From positions 434,001 through 498,000 of the forward strand of contig NZ_JAHXDN010000003.1 of NCBI RefSeq assembly GCF_019375555.1: a DNA stretch of 64,000 nucleotides, in the 5' to 3' direction. The position numbers and the translations under genes are program-made. How positions within the stretch are numbered: position 1 is the first letter of the stretch; each line of letters begins with the position of its first letter. Below are positions 8,338-17,416 of the stretch, one piece after another. The notes beneath the pieces were generated by a model that was not told where the DNA came from, did no database searches, and saw only the letters and a list, made by a program, of their open reading frames with translations. The DNA is from Roseobacter insulae (GTDB taxonomy: Bacteria > Pseudomonadota > Alphaproteobacteria > Rhodobacterales > Rhodobacteraceae).

Positions 8338-9891
8338 ATGTCCCGCGCCCTTCATAAGCGCAACGGGTCCGGTGCCTTTCGCCAGTTGCTGGATTTACCG
8401 CTGTTCCTGCTGATCTTCGGTGTTGCGTCGGTGTCCATGCTGGTGCCGGCGCTGCATGGCGGCGCGTCCCGCAACCTTGAAACCGCGCGCCTGTTTTTCT
8501 ATTGCGGTCTGCTTGGCATCACGCTCTTTGCCTTTGTCGCCATTGCCCAGGCCGGCCGCCGGTCGCGCTACGGGGCGCTGGGGTCGTTGATGTCATTGTT
8601 CGCGACCTTCGTCTTCCTGCCCGCTTTTCTCGCCATTCCATTCTACGAAGGGGTCAAAACGACAAGCTTTCTGAATGCTTATGTCGAAATGGTCAGCGCC
8701 ATCACAACCACCGGCGCGACGCTTTTTGATGATCCCTCGCGGCTTAATGGTACGCTGCACCTGTGGCGGGCGCAGGTGGGCTGGATGGGGGGCGCGATCA
8801 TGTGGATCGCAGCCTCCGCCATTCTGGCGCCGCTCAACCTGGGTGGGTTCGAGGTCACGGCGCAGGCGGAACCGGGTCAGCGCGAAGCCATGTCCAGCCT
8901 GATCGACCGCGCCGACCCGCGCGAGAGGCTGTTGCGTGTAGCAACCACGCTCGTGCCGATTTACATCGGTCTGACGCTGCTGCTGTGGATCTTGCTGATG
9001 ATCAGCGGCGACAGTTCGCTTGTGGGGCTCAGCCACGCGATGTCGGTCATGGCCACCTCCGGTATTTCGCCGGTCGGCGGTGTGGAATACAGCAGGTCGG
9101 GCATTACCGGGGAAGCCCTGATGCTGCTTTTCATGTTTTTCGCCCTGTCCCGGCTGACATTTTCCTCTGATACCGTCACCGCGACCCAGGGCGGGTTGCG
9201 CACCGATCCGGAGTTCCGGCTTGGCATAGTGCTTGTCCTTGGCGTCCCGCTGGTGCTGTTTGCCCGCCACTGGCTCGGGGCGCTGGATGTCTCGGCGGAA
9301 AGCCAGTTGCAGCAGGCGGCTCACGCGCTGTGGGGCTCCGTGTTCACCGTCATGTCCTTCCTGACCACCACCGGCTTCGCCAGTTCCGACTGGGCGCAGA
9401 CGCAGGCGTGGTCCGGGCTGGAGACGCCGGGGCTGATCCTGATGGGTCTGGCCCTGATCGGCGGCGGCGTCGCCACAACAGCCGGGGGCGTCAAGCTCTT
9501 GAGAGTATTTGCACTTTACCTCAACGGCCTGCGCGAGATGGAGCGGCTGGTGCACCCGTCATCTGTCAGCAGCGCCGGTGTTGAAAGCCGCCGCCTGCAA
9601 CGCAACGGGGCCTTTATCGCGTGGATATTCTTCATGCTTTTCGCACTGACCCTTGCGCTGGTGACGGTCACGCTGGCCTTGCTGGGGGTCTCCTTCGAGG
9701 ACGCGCTGGTGCTCAGCATCGCCGGGCTGTCCACGACCGGTCCGCTGATCTCATTCGCCGCCGACACGCCAATCGAACTTGTCCAACTGGGCCCCTATGC
9801 AAAGGCGGTTTTCTGTGCGGCGATGGTTCTGGGCCGGCTGGAAACGCTCGCGATCATCGCGCTTTTGACCCCGGATTTGTGGCGGGCCTAG
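8338..9891 (+). CDS. trkH: Trk/Ktr-type K+ transporter membrane subunit TrkH
   Basis: The product has 517 residues and is almost entirely hydrophobic. It has the four pore-loop repeats of the SKT superfamily: SAITTTGAT, MATSGISPVGG, FLTTTGFASSDW and AGLSTTGPL. Each contains the glycine of the K+ selectivity filter. The second pore's GISPVGG segment and the TTAGGVKLLR stretch match TrkH rather than KtrB. It conducts K+ across the inner membrane under TrkA control. It starts 4 nt after trkA and is followed by an intrinsic terminator, which separates the trk genes from hfq. Confidence 0.93.
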   Translation: MSRALHKRNGSGAFRQLLDLPLFLLIFGVASVSMLVPALHGGASRNLETARLFFYCGLLGITLFAFVAIAQAGRRSRYGALGSLMSLFATFVFLPAFLAIPFYEGVKTTSFLNAYVEMVSAITTTGATLFDDPSRLNGTLHLWRAQVGWMGGAIMWIAASAILAPLNLGGFEVTAQAEPGQREAMSSLIDRADPRERLLRVATTLVPIYIGLTLLLWILLMISGDSSLVGLSHAMSVMATSGISPVGGVEYSRSGITGEALMLLFMFFALSRLTFSSDTVTATQGGLRTDPEFRLGIVLVLGVPLVLFARHWLGALDVSAESQLQQAAHALWGSVFTVMSFLTTTGFASSDWAQTQAWSGLETPGLILMGLALIGGGVATTAGGVKLLRVFALYLNGLREMERLVHPSSVSSAGVESRRLQRNGAFIAWIFFMLFALTLALVTVTLALLGVSFEDALVLSIAGLSTTGPLISFAADTPIELVQLGPYAKAVFCAAMVLGRLETLAIIALLTPDLWRA

Positions 9892-9907
9892 GGGGTCGCA
9901 TATTTTA

Positions 9908-9929
9908 GGTCCGTAACGGACTGTTTTTT
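9908..9929 (+). terminator. Rho-independent terminator after trkH
   Basis: A GTCCG/CGGAC stem (9909-9913 with 9917-9921), extended by a G-T pair, encloses a three-base TAA loop. It is followed by G and six T residues (9924-9929). It lies 17 nt after the trkH stop and about 90 nt before hfq, so it should end the trkA-trkH transcript. Confidence 0.65.
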
Positions 9930-10020
9930 GGGGTGGAATCTCACGCCCGTGCACTTCATAATCGGCACGAGGGGCGGGCTCGGTCCGCGGGCTCCAGCAA
10001 GAAAAAAGGCGAGTGCTAGA

Positions 10021-10260
10021 ATGGCGTCGGACAGACAGAACCTTCAGGATGCGTTCCTGAATCATGTGCGCAAGACAAAAGTTCCTGTGACAATCTTCCT
10101 GATCAATGGGGTGAAGCTGCAAGGTGTCATCACATGGTTTGACAACTTCTGTGTGCTGCTGCGCCGCGACGGGCAGTCCCAGCTTGTCTACAAACATGCG
10201 ATCTCGACCATCATGCCCAGCCAGCCGATCAGCCTTTATGAGGGCGAAGACGCTTCTTGA
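10021..10260 (+). CDS. hfq: RNA chaperone Hfq
   Basis: The product has 79 residues, close to the compact alphaproteobacterial Hfq length. The Sm1 motif ([25 protein letters not shown], read in part) includes the proximal-face glutamine, and Sm2 includes the YKHAIST signature whose Tyr-Lys-His binds U-rich 3' ends. Hfq forms a hexameric ring that pairs small RNAs with mRNAs. ATG 10021 is preceded by an A-rich, GGCGAG-containing leader; upstream in-frame starts would add residues foreign to the family. The stop overlaps the TTG start of hflX. A candidate Hfq-type sRNA is encoded at 28264-28339 in this same window. Confidence 0.96.
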
Positions 10261-11555
10261 GCAAAGCGCCATTTCAGATTGTGAATGACAACGCATCGCG
10301 GGTGACCCGCGCATGGGTTCTGCATCCCGACATCAAATCCGACCCTGATCGTCGCCTTGCGGATCACGCCTTGGCCGAGGCCATGGCCCTTGCGCAGGCT
10401 TTGCCCGAGCTCGAGCTTGTGGGCGGCGAGATTGTGCCGCTCAAATCCGTGCGGGCGGGCATGCTGTTCGGCTCGGGCAAAATCGCCGAGATCGGGCAGG
10501 CGCTGGAGGATCAGCATATTGAACTGGTGCTGGTAGATGGCCCGGTCACCCCGGTGCAGCAGCGCAATCTGGAAAAGGCATGGGGTGTCAAGCTTCTGGA
10601 CCGCACCGGTCTGATCCTCGAAATCTTCAGCGACCGCGCCGCCACGCGGGAGGGCGTGTTGCAGGTCGAGATGGCCGCGCTGAGCTATCAGCGCACCCGG
10701 CTGGTGCGGGCCTGGACCCACCTTGAGCGGCAACGGGGCGGGCTGGGGTTTGTCGGCGGTCCGGGGGAGACCCAGATCGAGGCCGACAGGCGCGCCATCG
10801 ACGACCAGCTGACACGCCTGCGACGCCAGCTCGACAAGGTTGTGAAAACCCGGGCGTTGCACCGGGCGGCCCGGGCCAAGGTGCCGTATCCGATTGTCGC
10901 CCTTGTCGGCTACACCAACGCCGGAAAATCCACGCTGTTCAACCGTCTGACCGGGGCCGAGGTGATGGCCAAGGACATGCTCTTTGCCACGCTCGACCCG
11001 ACGATGCGGCGCGTGCAGCTGCCCGATGGCCCCGAGGTCATCCTCTCGGACACCGTTGGTTTCATCTCCGATCTGCCGACGGAACTGGTGGCGGCCTTCC
11101 GGGCCACACTGGAGGAAGTGCTTGCGGCGGATGTGATCTGCCATGTGCGCGATATCTCGCATCCCGAGACCGAGGAACAGGCGCAGGATGTGCGCGAGAT
11201 TATGGCGTCGCTGGGGGTAGAGGAAGACCGCCCGAGCTTCGAGGTCTGGAACAAGCTGGACCTGATGCCGGGGGACGCCGCCGACGCGGCGCGTGCGCGC
11301 GCAGATCGCGACGATCATGTCTTTGCCATCTCGGCCCTGACCGGCGAAGGCATAGAGGCGCTGCTTGCGGCGGTGACGGAAAAGGTTCAGGGGCGTAAAA
11401 GACTGGTCGATCTGTCGCTGGGGTTTGCCGACGGCAAGAAACGTGCGTGGCTTTTTGCTCACGAGCTGGTCGAACAGGAGCGCCAGACCGACGACGGGTT
11501 CGAGATCACCGTGCGCTGGACCGCGCAGCAGGAAGCGCAATACGCCCGCCTGTAG
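10257..11555 (+). CDS. hflX: GTPase HflX
   Basis: The product has 432 residues. The N-terminal HflX domain (about 20-180) is followed by a coiled segment and the G domain: G1 GYTNAGKS, G3 [10 protein letters not shown], and G4 NKLD. HflX binds the 50S subunit and splits stalled ribosomes, often under stress. The start is a TTG at 10257 whose last base and following A form part of the TGA stop of hfq, giving a 4-nt overlap and probable translational coupling; no in-frame ATG occurs near. The hfq-hflX order is conserved in many proteobacteria. It converges with rluE, whose stop directly abuts. Confidence 0.93.
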
Positions 11556-12119
11556 CTACGGCCCTTTCACACTGGCAAAACGCCAGGCACCCGGTGCCAG
11601 ATCATTGAGTTTCCACTCTCCGACCTGCACCCTGATCAAACGCAGGCAGGGCAATCCCACATGGGCCGTCATGCGCCGCACCTGACGGTTGCGACCTTCC
11701 CGTATGGTGATCCTTAACCAGGCATCGGGCACTGTCTTGCGAAACCGCACCGGTGGGACGCGCGGCCACAGCGGATCGGGGGCTTCGATCTGCGCGATCT
11801 CTGCGGGCTTCGTGGGCCCATCCTTCAAGGTCACCCCGCGCCGCAATTGCGTCAGCGCAAAGGCCTCCGGGGTCCCCTCGACCTGAACCAGATAGGTCTT
11901 GGGCATCTTATGTATGGGGTCGGTAATACGCGCCTGCAACCAGCCATCATCGGTCAGCATCATCAGCCCCTCGCTGTCTTTGTCCAGCCGCCCGGCGGGG
12001 TAGAAGCCCGGCGCGTCGATGAACCCGGACAGCGTCGGGCGCGGTGACCCCTGGGTGCCCTTGTCGGTGAACTGTGACAGCACGCCAAAGGGTTTGTGGA
12101 ACAGGATCACCCGCGACAT
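11556..12119 (-). CDS. rluE: RluE-like rRNA pseudouridine synthase (RsuA family)
   Basis: The product has 187 residues. The RsuA/RluB/E/F catalytic motif AGRLDKDSEGLMMLTDDG (catalytic Asp in GRLD) is near residue 45. KTYLVQVEG, the KDGPTKPAE stretch and GRNRQVRRMTAHVGLPCLRLIR follow. No N-terminal S4 domain is present, which with the short length points to the RluE branch (23S rRNA position 2457 in E. coli) rather than RsuA or RluB. It acts on ribosomal RNA in the cytoplasm. It is convergent with hflX and lies downstream of, and in the same direction as, the penicillin-acylase gene (stop of one about 8 nt from start of the other). Confidence 0.85.
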   Translation of the reverse strand: MSRVILFHKPFGVLSQFTDKGTQGSPRPTLSGFIDAPGFYPAGRLDKDSEGLMMLTDDGWLQARITDPIHKMPKTYLVQVEGTPEAFALTQLRRGVTLKDGPTKPAEIAQIEAPDPLWPRVPPVRFRKTVPDAWLRITIREGRNRQVRRMTAHVGLPCLRLIRVQVGEWKLNDLAPGAWRFASVKGP

Positions 12120-12126
12120 CTTGGCC

Positions 12127-14592
12127 CTATTGCACCGGTCTCAGCACGGTCACACCCACGGAAGCCGCGCGCGCAAGATCTTCGTCCAGCGACATCGGGA
12201 TGTATTCGCCGCGTCGCCACAGCTGCGCCATGTCGTCGTAGTGACGCGACAGGAAATGCCCGGACTGGCCGGTGGAGGTGATGAAGACGGAACTGTCAGG
12301 ATCGGCGAAATCATAGACGCCGCGATAGGCCGCGCCATGCACATTGTGGAACGGGTCCGGGCCGGTTCCCGCGGTCAATCCGCGCTGCAGGGTATTGTCA
12401 CCGCCATTGGTGGATTGCCGGATGTTGACGAAATACCGCAGGATCGGGACATCGCCCAGAACGGGGTGATCATGGGTCGCCTGATGCGCATCGCCCCAGC
12501 GCAGCGATTCCAGCGCCGGGCCCCATGTCTCCTCGATCCAGATCAGGGCGTCGTCCAGCGCCAGCCGCGCCATGTCGGAGCATGTCTCCACAGGGGCTGA
12601 CTGGATGACATCGCACCAGACGGCGGCCCCGTCGATGTTGCGAAAGGCGCGTTCGATGAACAGCGGTTCGACATGGGTCAATTCGCTGGCCAGCGGTCCC
12701 AGTTCGTCCTGCACCATGCGGGCCTGAAGGCTGCGCAGCCATGCGGAGTAGATCAGCGGCTCGGGCATATGCTCGTTCATCTCTCCGGACCATCCCGCCA
12801 GCAGCGTCAAGGCGCGCTGTCGCTGCCGCAGGGGGGTGCCCTCGGGGGCCGCCTCGCCGGTAAACCACAGCTCCGCCCCGATCAGCGGCAACAGTGACCG
12901 CGCGGTGAAGCTGACGGTGTCGAGTTGCGCCTCGATGAAACTGTCGCGGGTATGGACTTCGCGCGCCTGCATCAGCCGCTGCCACCGCTGAATGCGCTGG
13001 GTATCGCTCCAGTCAAAGGAGACGTGGTTGGGGAAAGGTCGATCCACCGTCTTGTTGTTCGTATTGCCCAGTATCCCGCCATTGGGCGCAATGAACTCCG
13101 GGTTCGACGCAAAGGGAAGGCGCCCCTGCCAGCGGTTCGCCTCGATCCATCCCGGGCTTGGCAGGCGCCCCTGGCTCTGATGGCGCGCATCACGGCGGGG
13201 CATCACGCCGATCATCTTCATGGCGATCTCATTGGCATCCACCAGCATCAGGTTCTGGGCCGGGGCGACAAACCCTTCGATCGCCACCAGACCATCGCGC
13301 ACGGAGTTCGACCGCATGAGCCGCAGCGCGGCGCTCATCGTGGTGTCCTTGGGGCTCAGGACGGTCCAGGCCAGCGACGCGACATGCCCCTTGGGCGTGA
13401 TGCTGGCCAGGTTGTAATGCGTGCCGGGCAGCACCGGGCCATTGTCGGTCCACCGCAGGGTGATCGTGATGGGGGGCGCATCCTTGATGTTGATGATGGA
13501 GCCGCGTGTCTCGAAGGCCTTGAAACCATCGGGTGTGCGGTATTCCTCGGGGTTCTCCGGGTTCACCTCCTCGATATAGAGGTCTTGATCGTCCATGCCC
13601 GCGGAGGTCAGACCCCACCCGAGATCGGCACTGCGCCCGCTCAGCACCACCGGCATGCCGGGAATGGTAGCCCCGATGACGCCACCGGACTGCAGTTCCA
13701 GACGCGCGAGGTACCAGATCGCCGGGGCGGTGAAGCCCAGATGCGGATCATTGGCCAGCAAAGTGCCACCCGACGCCGAGCGCGTCGGGGCCGCAGCCCA
13801 GACGTTGGAAGCCCCGGCAAAGGCCCTGCGCTGGAAAGGCGACAGCCGATGCGCCTCATGTGGCTGGCTTTCGGCGAAGCGTGCCACACCGGGCACGAGT
13901 TGTGCGTATTCCGGCAAGGCAGCAACGCCGCTGCCGGGCGCATCGGGCAGAATGTCCTTCAGCCGGTTGGCATTCGGCAGGGCCAGCGACATCCGGGCGC
14001 GCAACACCTCTGCATCCAGATGGCTCGACAGTCGCAGACCCATCAACTTGATGATCGCCAGCGAATCTGCCGGGCGCCATGCCGACACCGGCGCGTTGAA
14101 CACGAACATTTCAGGCGCACCACGTCCCAGAGCGGAGCTGTTGATCTCGTCCAGCCGCGCATTCACGCCGGTCGCATAGGCGCGCAGAATTTGCAGGGTT
14201 TCTTCATCCTGCACGTCAACCGACGCGACCGCGCGCGCGTAAATATCCAGCCGGCGCAACAGCTTGTCGATATTGACCGTGGCCGCGCCGAATACCTCTG
14301 ACAGCCGTCCCTGCGCGGTGCGGCGCAGCATTGTCATCTGCCACAGACGGTCCTGCGCATGGGCGTATCCCAGTGCATAAAACACGTCCAGATCGGCCTC
14401 GCCGAAGATATGCGGCACATTGGCGTTGTCGCGCACGATCTCGACCGGCGCGGTCAGGTAAGGCAGTTCCAGCACCTTGTCGTAATCGGGCAGCGACCGC
14501 GCCGCGAGGTAATACACCATACCCACACCCAACACGACGAGCGCCACCAATGCCCCCGCAATTCGCATCAGCCATGTAAAGACCTGACCCAT
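12127..14592 (-). CDS. Penicillin acylase family amidohydrolase (Ntn hydrolase)
   Basis: The product has 821 residues. It begins with a membrane-spanning or uncleaved signal segment (around 8-32), so it is anchored or exported. The alpha-chain region contains VEIVRDNANVPHIFGE and the RLWQM stretch. The predicted autocatalytic cleavage site is at GASNVWA near residue 260, where the serine becomes the N-terminal nucleophile of the beta chain. Later come LLANDPHL and the GNTNNK motif typical of the family. Substrates of relatives include beta-lactams and N-acyl-homoserine lactones; the sequence alone does not decide. ATG 14592 is preferred because the hydrophobic segment then starts near the N-terminus. 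Confidence 0.88.
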   Translation of the reverse strand: MGQVFTWLMRIAGALVALVVLGVGMVYYLAARSLPDYDKVLELPYLTAPVEIVRDNANVPHIFGEADLDVFYALGYAHAQDRLWQMTMLRRTAQGRLSEVFGAATVNIDKLLRRLDIYARAVASVDVQDEETLQILRAYATGVNARLDEINSSALGRGAPEMFVFNAPVSAWRPADSLAIIKLMGLRLSSHLDAEVLRARMSLALPNANRLKDILPDAPGSGVAALPEYAQLVPGVARFAESQPHEAHRLSPFQRRAFAGASNVWAAAPTRSASGGTLLANDPHLGFTAPAIWYLARLELQSGGVIGATIPGMPVVLSGRSADLGWGLTSAGMDDQDLYIEEVNPENPEEYRTPDGFKAFETRGSIINIKDAPPITITLRWTDNGPVLPGTHYNLASITPKGHVASLAWTVLSPKDTTMSAALRLMRSNSVRDGLVAIEGFVAPAQNLMLVDANEIAMKMIGVMPRRDARHQSQGRLPSPGWIEANRWQGRLPFASNPEFIAPNGGILGNTNNKTVDRPFPNHVSFDWSDTQRIQRWQRLMQAREVHTRDSFIEAQLDTVSFTARSLLPLIGAELWFTGEAAPEGTPLRQRQRALTLLAGWSGEMNEHMPEPLIYSAWLRSLQARMVQDELGPLASELTHVEPLFIERAFRNIDGAAVWCDVIQSAPVETCSDMARLALDDALIWIEETWGPALESLRWGDAHQATHDHPVLGDVPILRYFVNIRQSTNGGDNTLQRGLTAGTGPDPFHNVHGAAYRGVYDFADPDSSVFITSTGQSGHFLSRHYDDMAQLWRRGEYIPMSLDEDLARAASVGVTVLRPVQ

Positions 14593-14693
14593 CTGCGCCC
14601 CTTGTCTGATTTGGGTCGTTCGGTTGACCCTTGGGATTTGACTGTTAGGTAGGACAGAAGCGTAAATCAACACGTAATAGGGAAGGTTAATCT

Positions 14694-15566
14694 ATGGCCA
14701 AGCTGGCATTTTTGGGACTGGGCGTCATGGGAGGCCCCATGGCCGGGCATCTGCAGAAGGCAGGCAACGATGTAACCGTCTATAACCGCACCGCAACGAA
14801 GGCGGAAGACTGGGTCACGACCTATGGCGGCGCGATGGCGAAAACACCGCGCGAGGCCGCGGCGGGGGCGGACTTCGTGATGGCCTGCGTCGGCAACGAT
14901 GATGATTTGCGGTCCGTCTGTCTGGGGGAGGACGGGGCCTTTGCGGGCATGGCCTCCGGCACGGTTTTTGTCGATCACACGACCGTTTCGGCGGCGGTCA
15001 CGCGGGAGCTGTACGCCGCAGCCAACGACCGGCAGGTCAGTTTCATTGACGCGCCGATCTCGGGCGGGCAGGCGGGGGCCGAGAATGCGGCCCTGTCAAT
15101 CATGTGCGGTGGCGATGCGGGCGCCTATGACCGCGCCCTGCCGGTGATGGAGATCTACTCAAAGATCTGCCGCCGCATCGGCGACAGCGGTGCCGGCCAG
15201 ATGACCAAGATGTGCAACCAGATTGCCATTGCCGGTCTCGTTCAGGGGCTGAGCGAAGCACTGCATTTCGCCGATAAGGCCGGGCTCGATGGCCGCGCGG
15301 TGGTCGAAGTGATCAGCCAGGGTGCTGCGGGCAGCTGGCAGATGACCAACCGCTACGAGACAATGCTCAACGATCAGTTCGAACACGGGTTCGCCACGGA
15401 CTGGATGCGCAAGGACCTTGGCATCTGCCTGTCCACCGCCAACGAGACCGGTGCAAGCCTGCCGGTCACGGCGCTGGTCGATCAGTTCTACAAGGACGTG
15501 CAGAAAATGGGCGGCGGTCGGTGGGATACCTCCAGCCTGTTCAAGCGATTGCAGGCCCTCGGCTGA
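14694..15566 (+). CDS. NAD(P)-dependent beta-hydroxyacid dehydrogenase (HIBADH family)
   Basis: The product has 290 residues. A Rossmann motif GLGVMGGPMAGHL opens the protein. DHTTVSAAVTREL, the substrate-binding DAPISGGQAGAENAALSIMCGG and the catalytic-lysine segment GAGQMTKMCNQ follow in the order of 3-hydroxyisobutyrate / tartronate-semialdehyde reductases. It reduces or oxidises a short 3-hydroxy acid; whether the in vivo substrate is 3-hydroxyisobutyrate, 2-hydroxy-3-oxopropionate or another acid cannot be told from the sequence. A GGGAAGG ribosome site precedes the ATG. It is divergent from the acylase gene across about 100 nt and followed by a strong hairpin. Confidence 0.87.
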   Translation: MAKLAFLGLGVMGGPMAGHLQKAGNDVTVYNRTATKAEDWVTTYGGAMAKTPREAAAGADFVMACVGNDDDLRSVCLGEDGAFAGMASGTVFVDHTTVSAAVTRELYAAANDRQVSFIDAPISGGQAGAENAALSIMCGGDAGAYDRALPVMEIYSKICRRIGDSGAGQMTKMCNQIAIAGLVQGLSEALHFADKAGLDGRAVVEVISQGAAGSWQMTNRYETMLNDQFEHGFATDWMRKDLGICLSTANETGASLPVTALVDQFYKDVQKMGGGRWDTSSLFKRLQALG

Positions 15567-15584
15567 CGGTTATCCCGGTGCGGT

Positions 15585-15608
15585 GCGCTCCGGCAAAAGC
15601 CGGGGCGC
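15585..15608. terminator. Strong hairpin between convergent genes
   Basis: A 10-bp stem GCGCTCCGGC (15585-15594) pairs with GCCGGGGCGC (15599-15608) around an AAAA loop, with a single T-G wobble. It sits 18 nt after the dehydrogenase stop and 9 nt before the SYLF gene's stop. There is no T-run on either side, so it may act as a bidirectional hairpin or RNA 3'-end stabiliser rather than a classical terminator. Confidence 0.45.
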
Positions 15609-15617
15609 TGATCTGCT

Positions 15618-16184
15618 TCATGGAATGATGCGGGAATATTTGGTGCCCTGCAGCGTGGCCCCCACCAGAAGCCCCGCGCGACCGAAGACCACGGCCAGCA
15701 CCGGTGCGAGGGCGGTCGTGGTTTCCGCTTTCGCGCCGTCGCCCTGATCAGAGATCACGTATTCGACGTCGCCGCCCACGGCCCAGCCCGGTGAGCGGCG
15801 GAAGTTGGTCAGGGCTTCTTCGGTCATGAAGAACAGAACATGCGCGTATTGCTGTGCGCCGATCTGGAAGCCGCCGGACAGCTGCGTGGTGGAATAGTAA
15901 TCCACCGTCACGTCATTGACCCGCAACGCGCCGCGCCCATAGGCGCCGCCCAGGCCGAATCCGGCCTCGGTGACCAGCGGCATCACCAGCATTCCGTTGG
16001 CCTTGTCTGCAAGGTTCCGGGTGTTGGGGTAGCTGCGGTACATTTCCGCAAGGGTGGCGTCCACACGCGCGTCGATGGTCGCCGCCCCGCGCGATCCGAC
16101 GCCATTGCCACAAGCTGCCGTAACGGACACGCCCGCCAACGCGCCCAGAGTGAACACTCTGCGTGAGAGTCCTGAATTTTTCAT
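15618..16184 (-). CDS. SYLF/YSC84-domain lipoprotein
   Basis: The product has 188 residues. The N-terminus SRRVFTLGALAG has a twin-arginine pattern and ends in a lipobox-like VTAAC, suggesting Tat export and lipidation. The remainder fits the YSC84/SYLF lipid-binding domain: GMLVMPLVTEAGFGLGGAYGRG, a YYSTTQLSGGFQIGAQQYAHVLFFM stretch (read in part) and the closing GRAGLLVGATLQGTKYS. SYLF domains bind phosphoinositides in eukaryotes; the bacterial role is unclear, with envelope lipid binding inferred. It is downstream of hemB's direction but separated from it by about 100 nt, so an own promoter is likely. Confidence 0.82.
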   Translation of the reverse strand: MKNSGLSRRVFTLGALAGVSVTAACGNGVGSRGAATIDARVDATLAEMYRSYPNTRNLADKANGMLVMPLVTEAGFGLGGAYGRGALRVNDVTVDYYSTTQLSGGFQIGAQQYAHVLFFMTEEALTNFRRSPGWAVGGDVEYVISDQGDGAKAETTTALAPVLAVVFGRAGLLVGATLQGTKYSRIIP

Positions 16185-16290
16185 GCTATCCGCCTGTAAT
16201 TTGTTGCTCGATTGCCGGTTGCTCCGACTTATGCGCGAACATACGCCGATTGTCCGCCCCTGTCACTTAAAAGCTGTGTGACTGCGCGGC

Positions 16291-17295
16291 TTATCGCTGG
16301 GCGTTCAGGATGCGGGCGGCGGCGGGCGCGAAATAGGTCAGAATGCCATCGCAGCCCGCTCGTTTGAAGGCGATAAGGCTTTCCAGCATCGCCTTTTCCC
16401 CATCGATCCAGCCGTGTTCCGCCGCGGCCTGGATCATGCTGAACTCGCCGGAGACCTGGTAGGCATAGGTCGGCGCGCCGAAGGTGTCTTTCACCCGGCG
16501 GCAGATGTCGAGGTAGGGCATGCCCGGTTTCACCATCACCATGTCCGCGCCTTCCCGCAGATCGCGTTCGATGAGGCGCAGGGCTTCGTCTGAATTGCCC
16601 GGATCCATCTGGTAGGTCTTCTTGTCCCCCGTCAAAGCGCCCGATGCGCCCACCGCATCCCGGAACGGCCCGTAAAAGGCCGAGGCGTATTTGGCGGCAT
16701 AGCTCAGGATCATCACCCTCTGATGGCCCGCGTTCTCAAGAGCGGCGCGCATGGCCCCGACACGCCCGTCCATCATGTCGGACGGCCCGATGATATCCGC
16801 GCCCGCGTCGGCCTGCGCGAGCGTCATCTTGACCAGCGCCTCGATGGTGCGGTCATTGACGATTTCCCCATTCTCGACAAAGCCGTCGTGGCCGTTGATG
16901 TTGTAGGTGTCCAGCGCCACATCCGTCATCACCGCGATGTCCGGCACCGCCTTCTTGATGGCGCGGATCGCGCGGTTGGCGTGATTGTCCGGGTCCCAGG
17001 CGCCCGCGCAATCCTCGGTACGTTCCTCGATCCCCGTGTAGGGAAAAATGCAAATGGCCGGAATACCCAGATCGGCGGCCTCCCGTGCAGCCTCGACAAT
17101 CCTGTCGACAGACCGCCGGAACACGCCGGGCATCGACGGAATGGGCTCCTCCATCCCATCGCCGGACCGCACGAACACCGGCCAGATGAAATCATCGGCG
17201 CTCAGGCTGTTTTCCCGGGTCAGCGCGCGAATGGCCGGACTTTGACGCGCGCGGCGCAGGCGGGTGGCGGGAAAGGCAGCTTGGGTGGGGCGCAT
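16291..17295 (-). CDS. hemB: Delta-aminolevulinic acid dehydratase (porphobilinogen synthase)
   Basis: The product has 334 residues and condenses two 5-aminolevulinate molecules into porphobilinogen, the second step of tetrapyrrole synthesis. The two active-site lysines are in SYAAKYASAFYGPFRDA and MVKPGMPYLDI. The segment that carries three zinc cysteines in yeast and E. coli enzymes reads DVALDTYNINGHDG here, with no cysteine. This puts the protein in the zinc-independent group, like the Rhodobacter capsulatus and Pseudomonas enzymes. The N-terminal arm (PATRLRRARQSPAIRAL) is of the Mg/metal-free type. It supplies heme, and bacteriochlorophyll or cobalamin if those are made. Confidence 0.95.
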   Translation of the reverse strand: MRPTQAAFPATRLRRARQSPAIRALTRENSLSADDFIWPVFVRSGDGMEEPIPSMPGVFRRSVDRIVEAAREAADLGIPAICIFPYTGIEERTEDCAGAWDPDNHANRAIRAIKKAVPDIAVMTDVALDTYNINGHDGFVENGEIVNDRTIEALVKMTLAQADAGADIIGPSDMMDGRVGAMRAALENAGHQRVMILSYAAKYASAFYGPFRDAVGASGALTGDKKTYQMDPGNSDEALRLIERDLREGADMVMVKPGMPYLDICRRVKDTFGAPTYAYQVSGEFSMIQAAAEHGWIDGEKAMLESLIAFKRAGCDGILTYFAPAAARILNAQR

Positions 17296-17416
17296 GGTCA
17301 GGTGTCCAGTTTGGGAGACACTTCATGCTTGGCACGGATTTTTCTGCAAGCCAAGGGTAGGAATTGCCGCACAGCAAGGCTAAGAGGATCAAAACATGTA
17401 GCAAAAGCCGTATCCC

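Noticed and set aside
12925-14301. Plus-strand frame of 458 codons opposite the penicillin-acylase gene
   Set aside because: The opposite strand encodes an intact 821-residue enzyme with active-site motifs; the frame has no recognisable domain or ribosome site.
14606-14619. A third FNR-like sequence CTGAT-TTGG-GTCGT between the acylase and dehydrogenase genes
   Set aside because: It mismatches the FNR half-sites in three of ten positions, and no good -10 sits at class II spacing for either gene.
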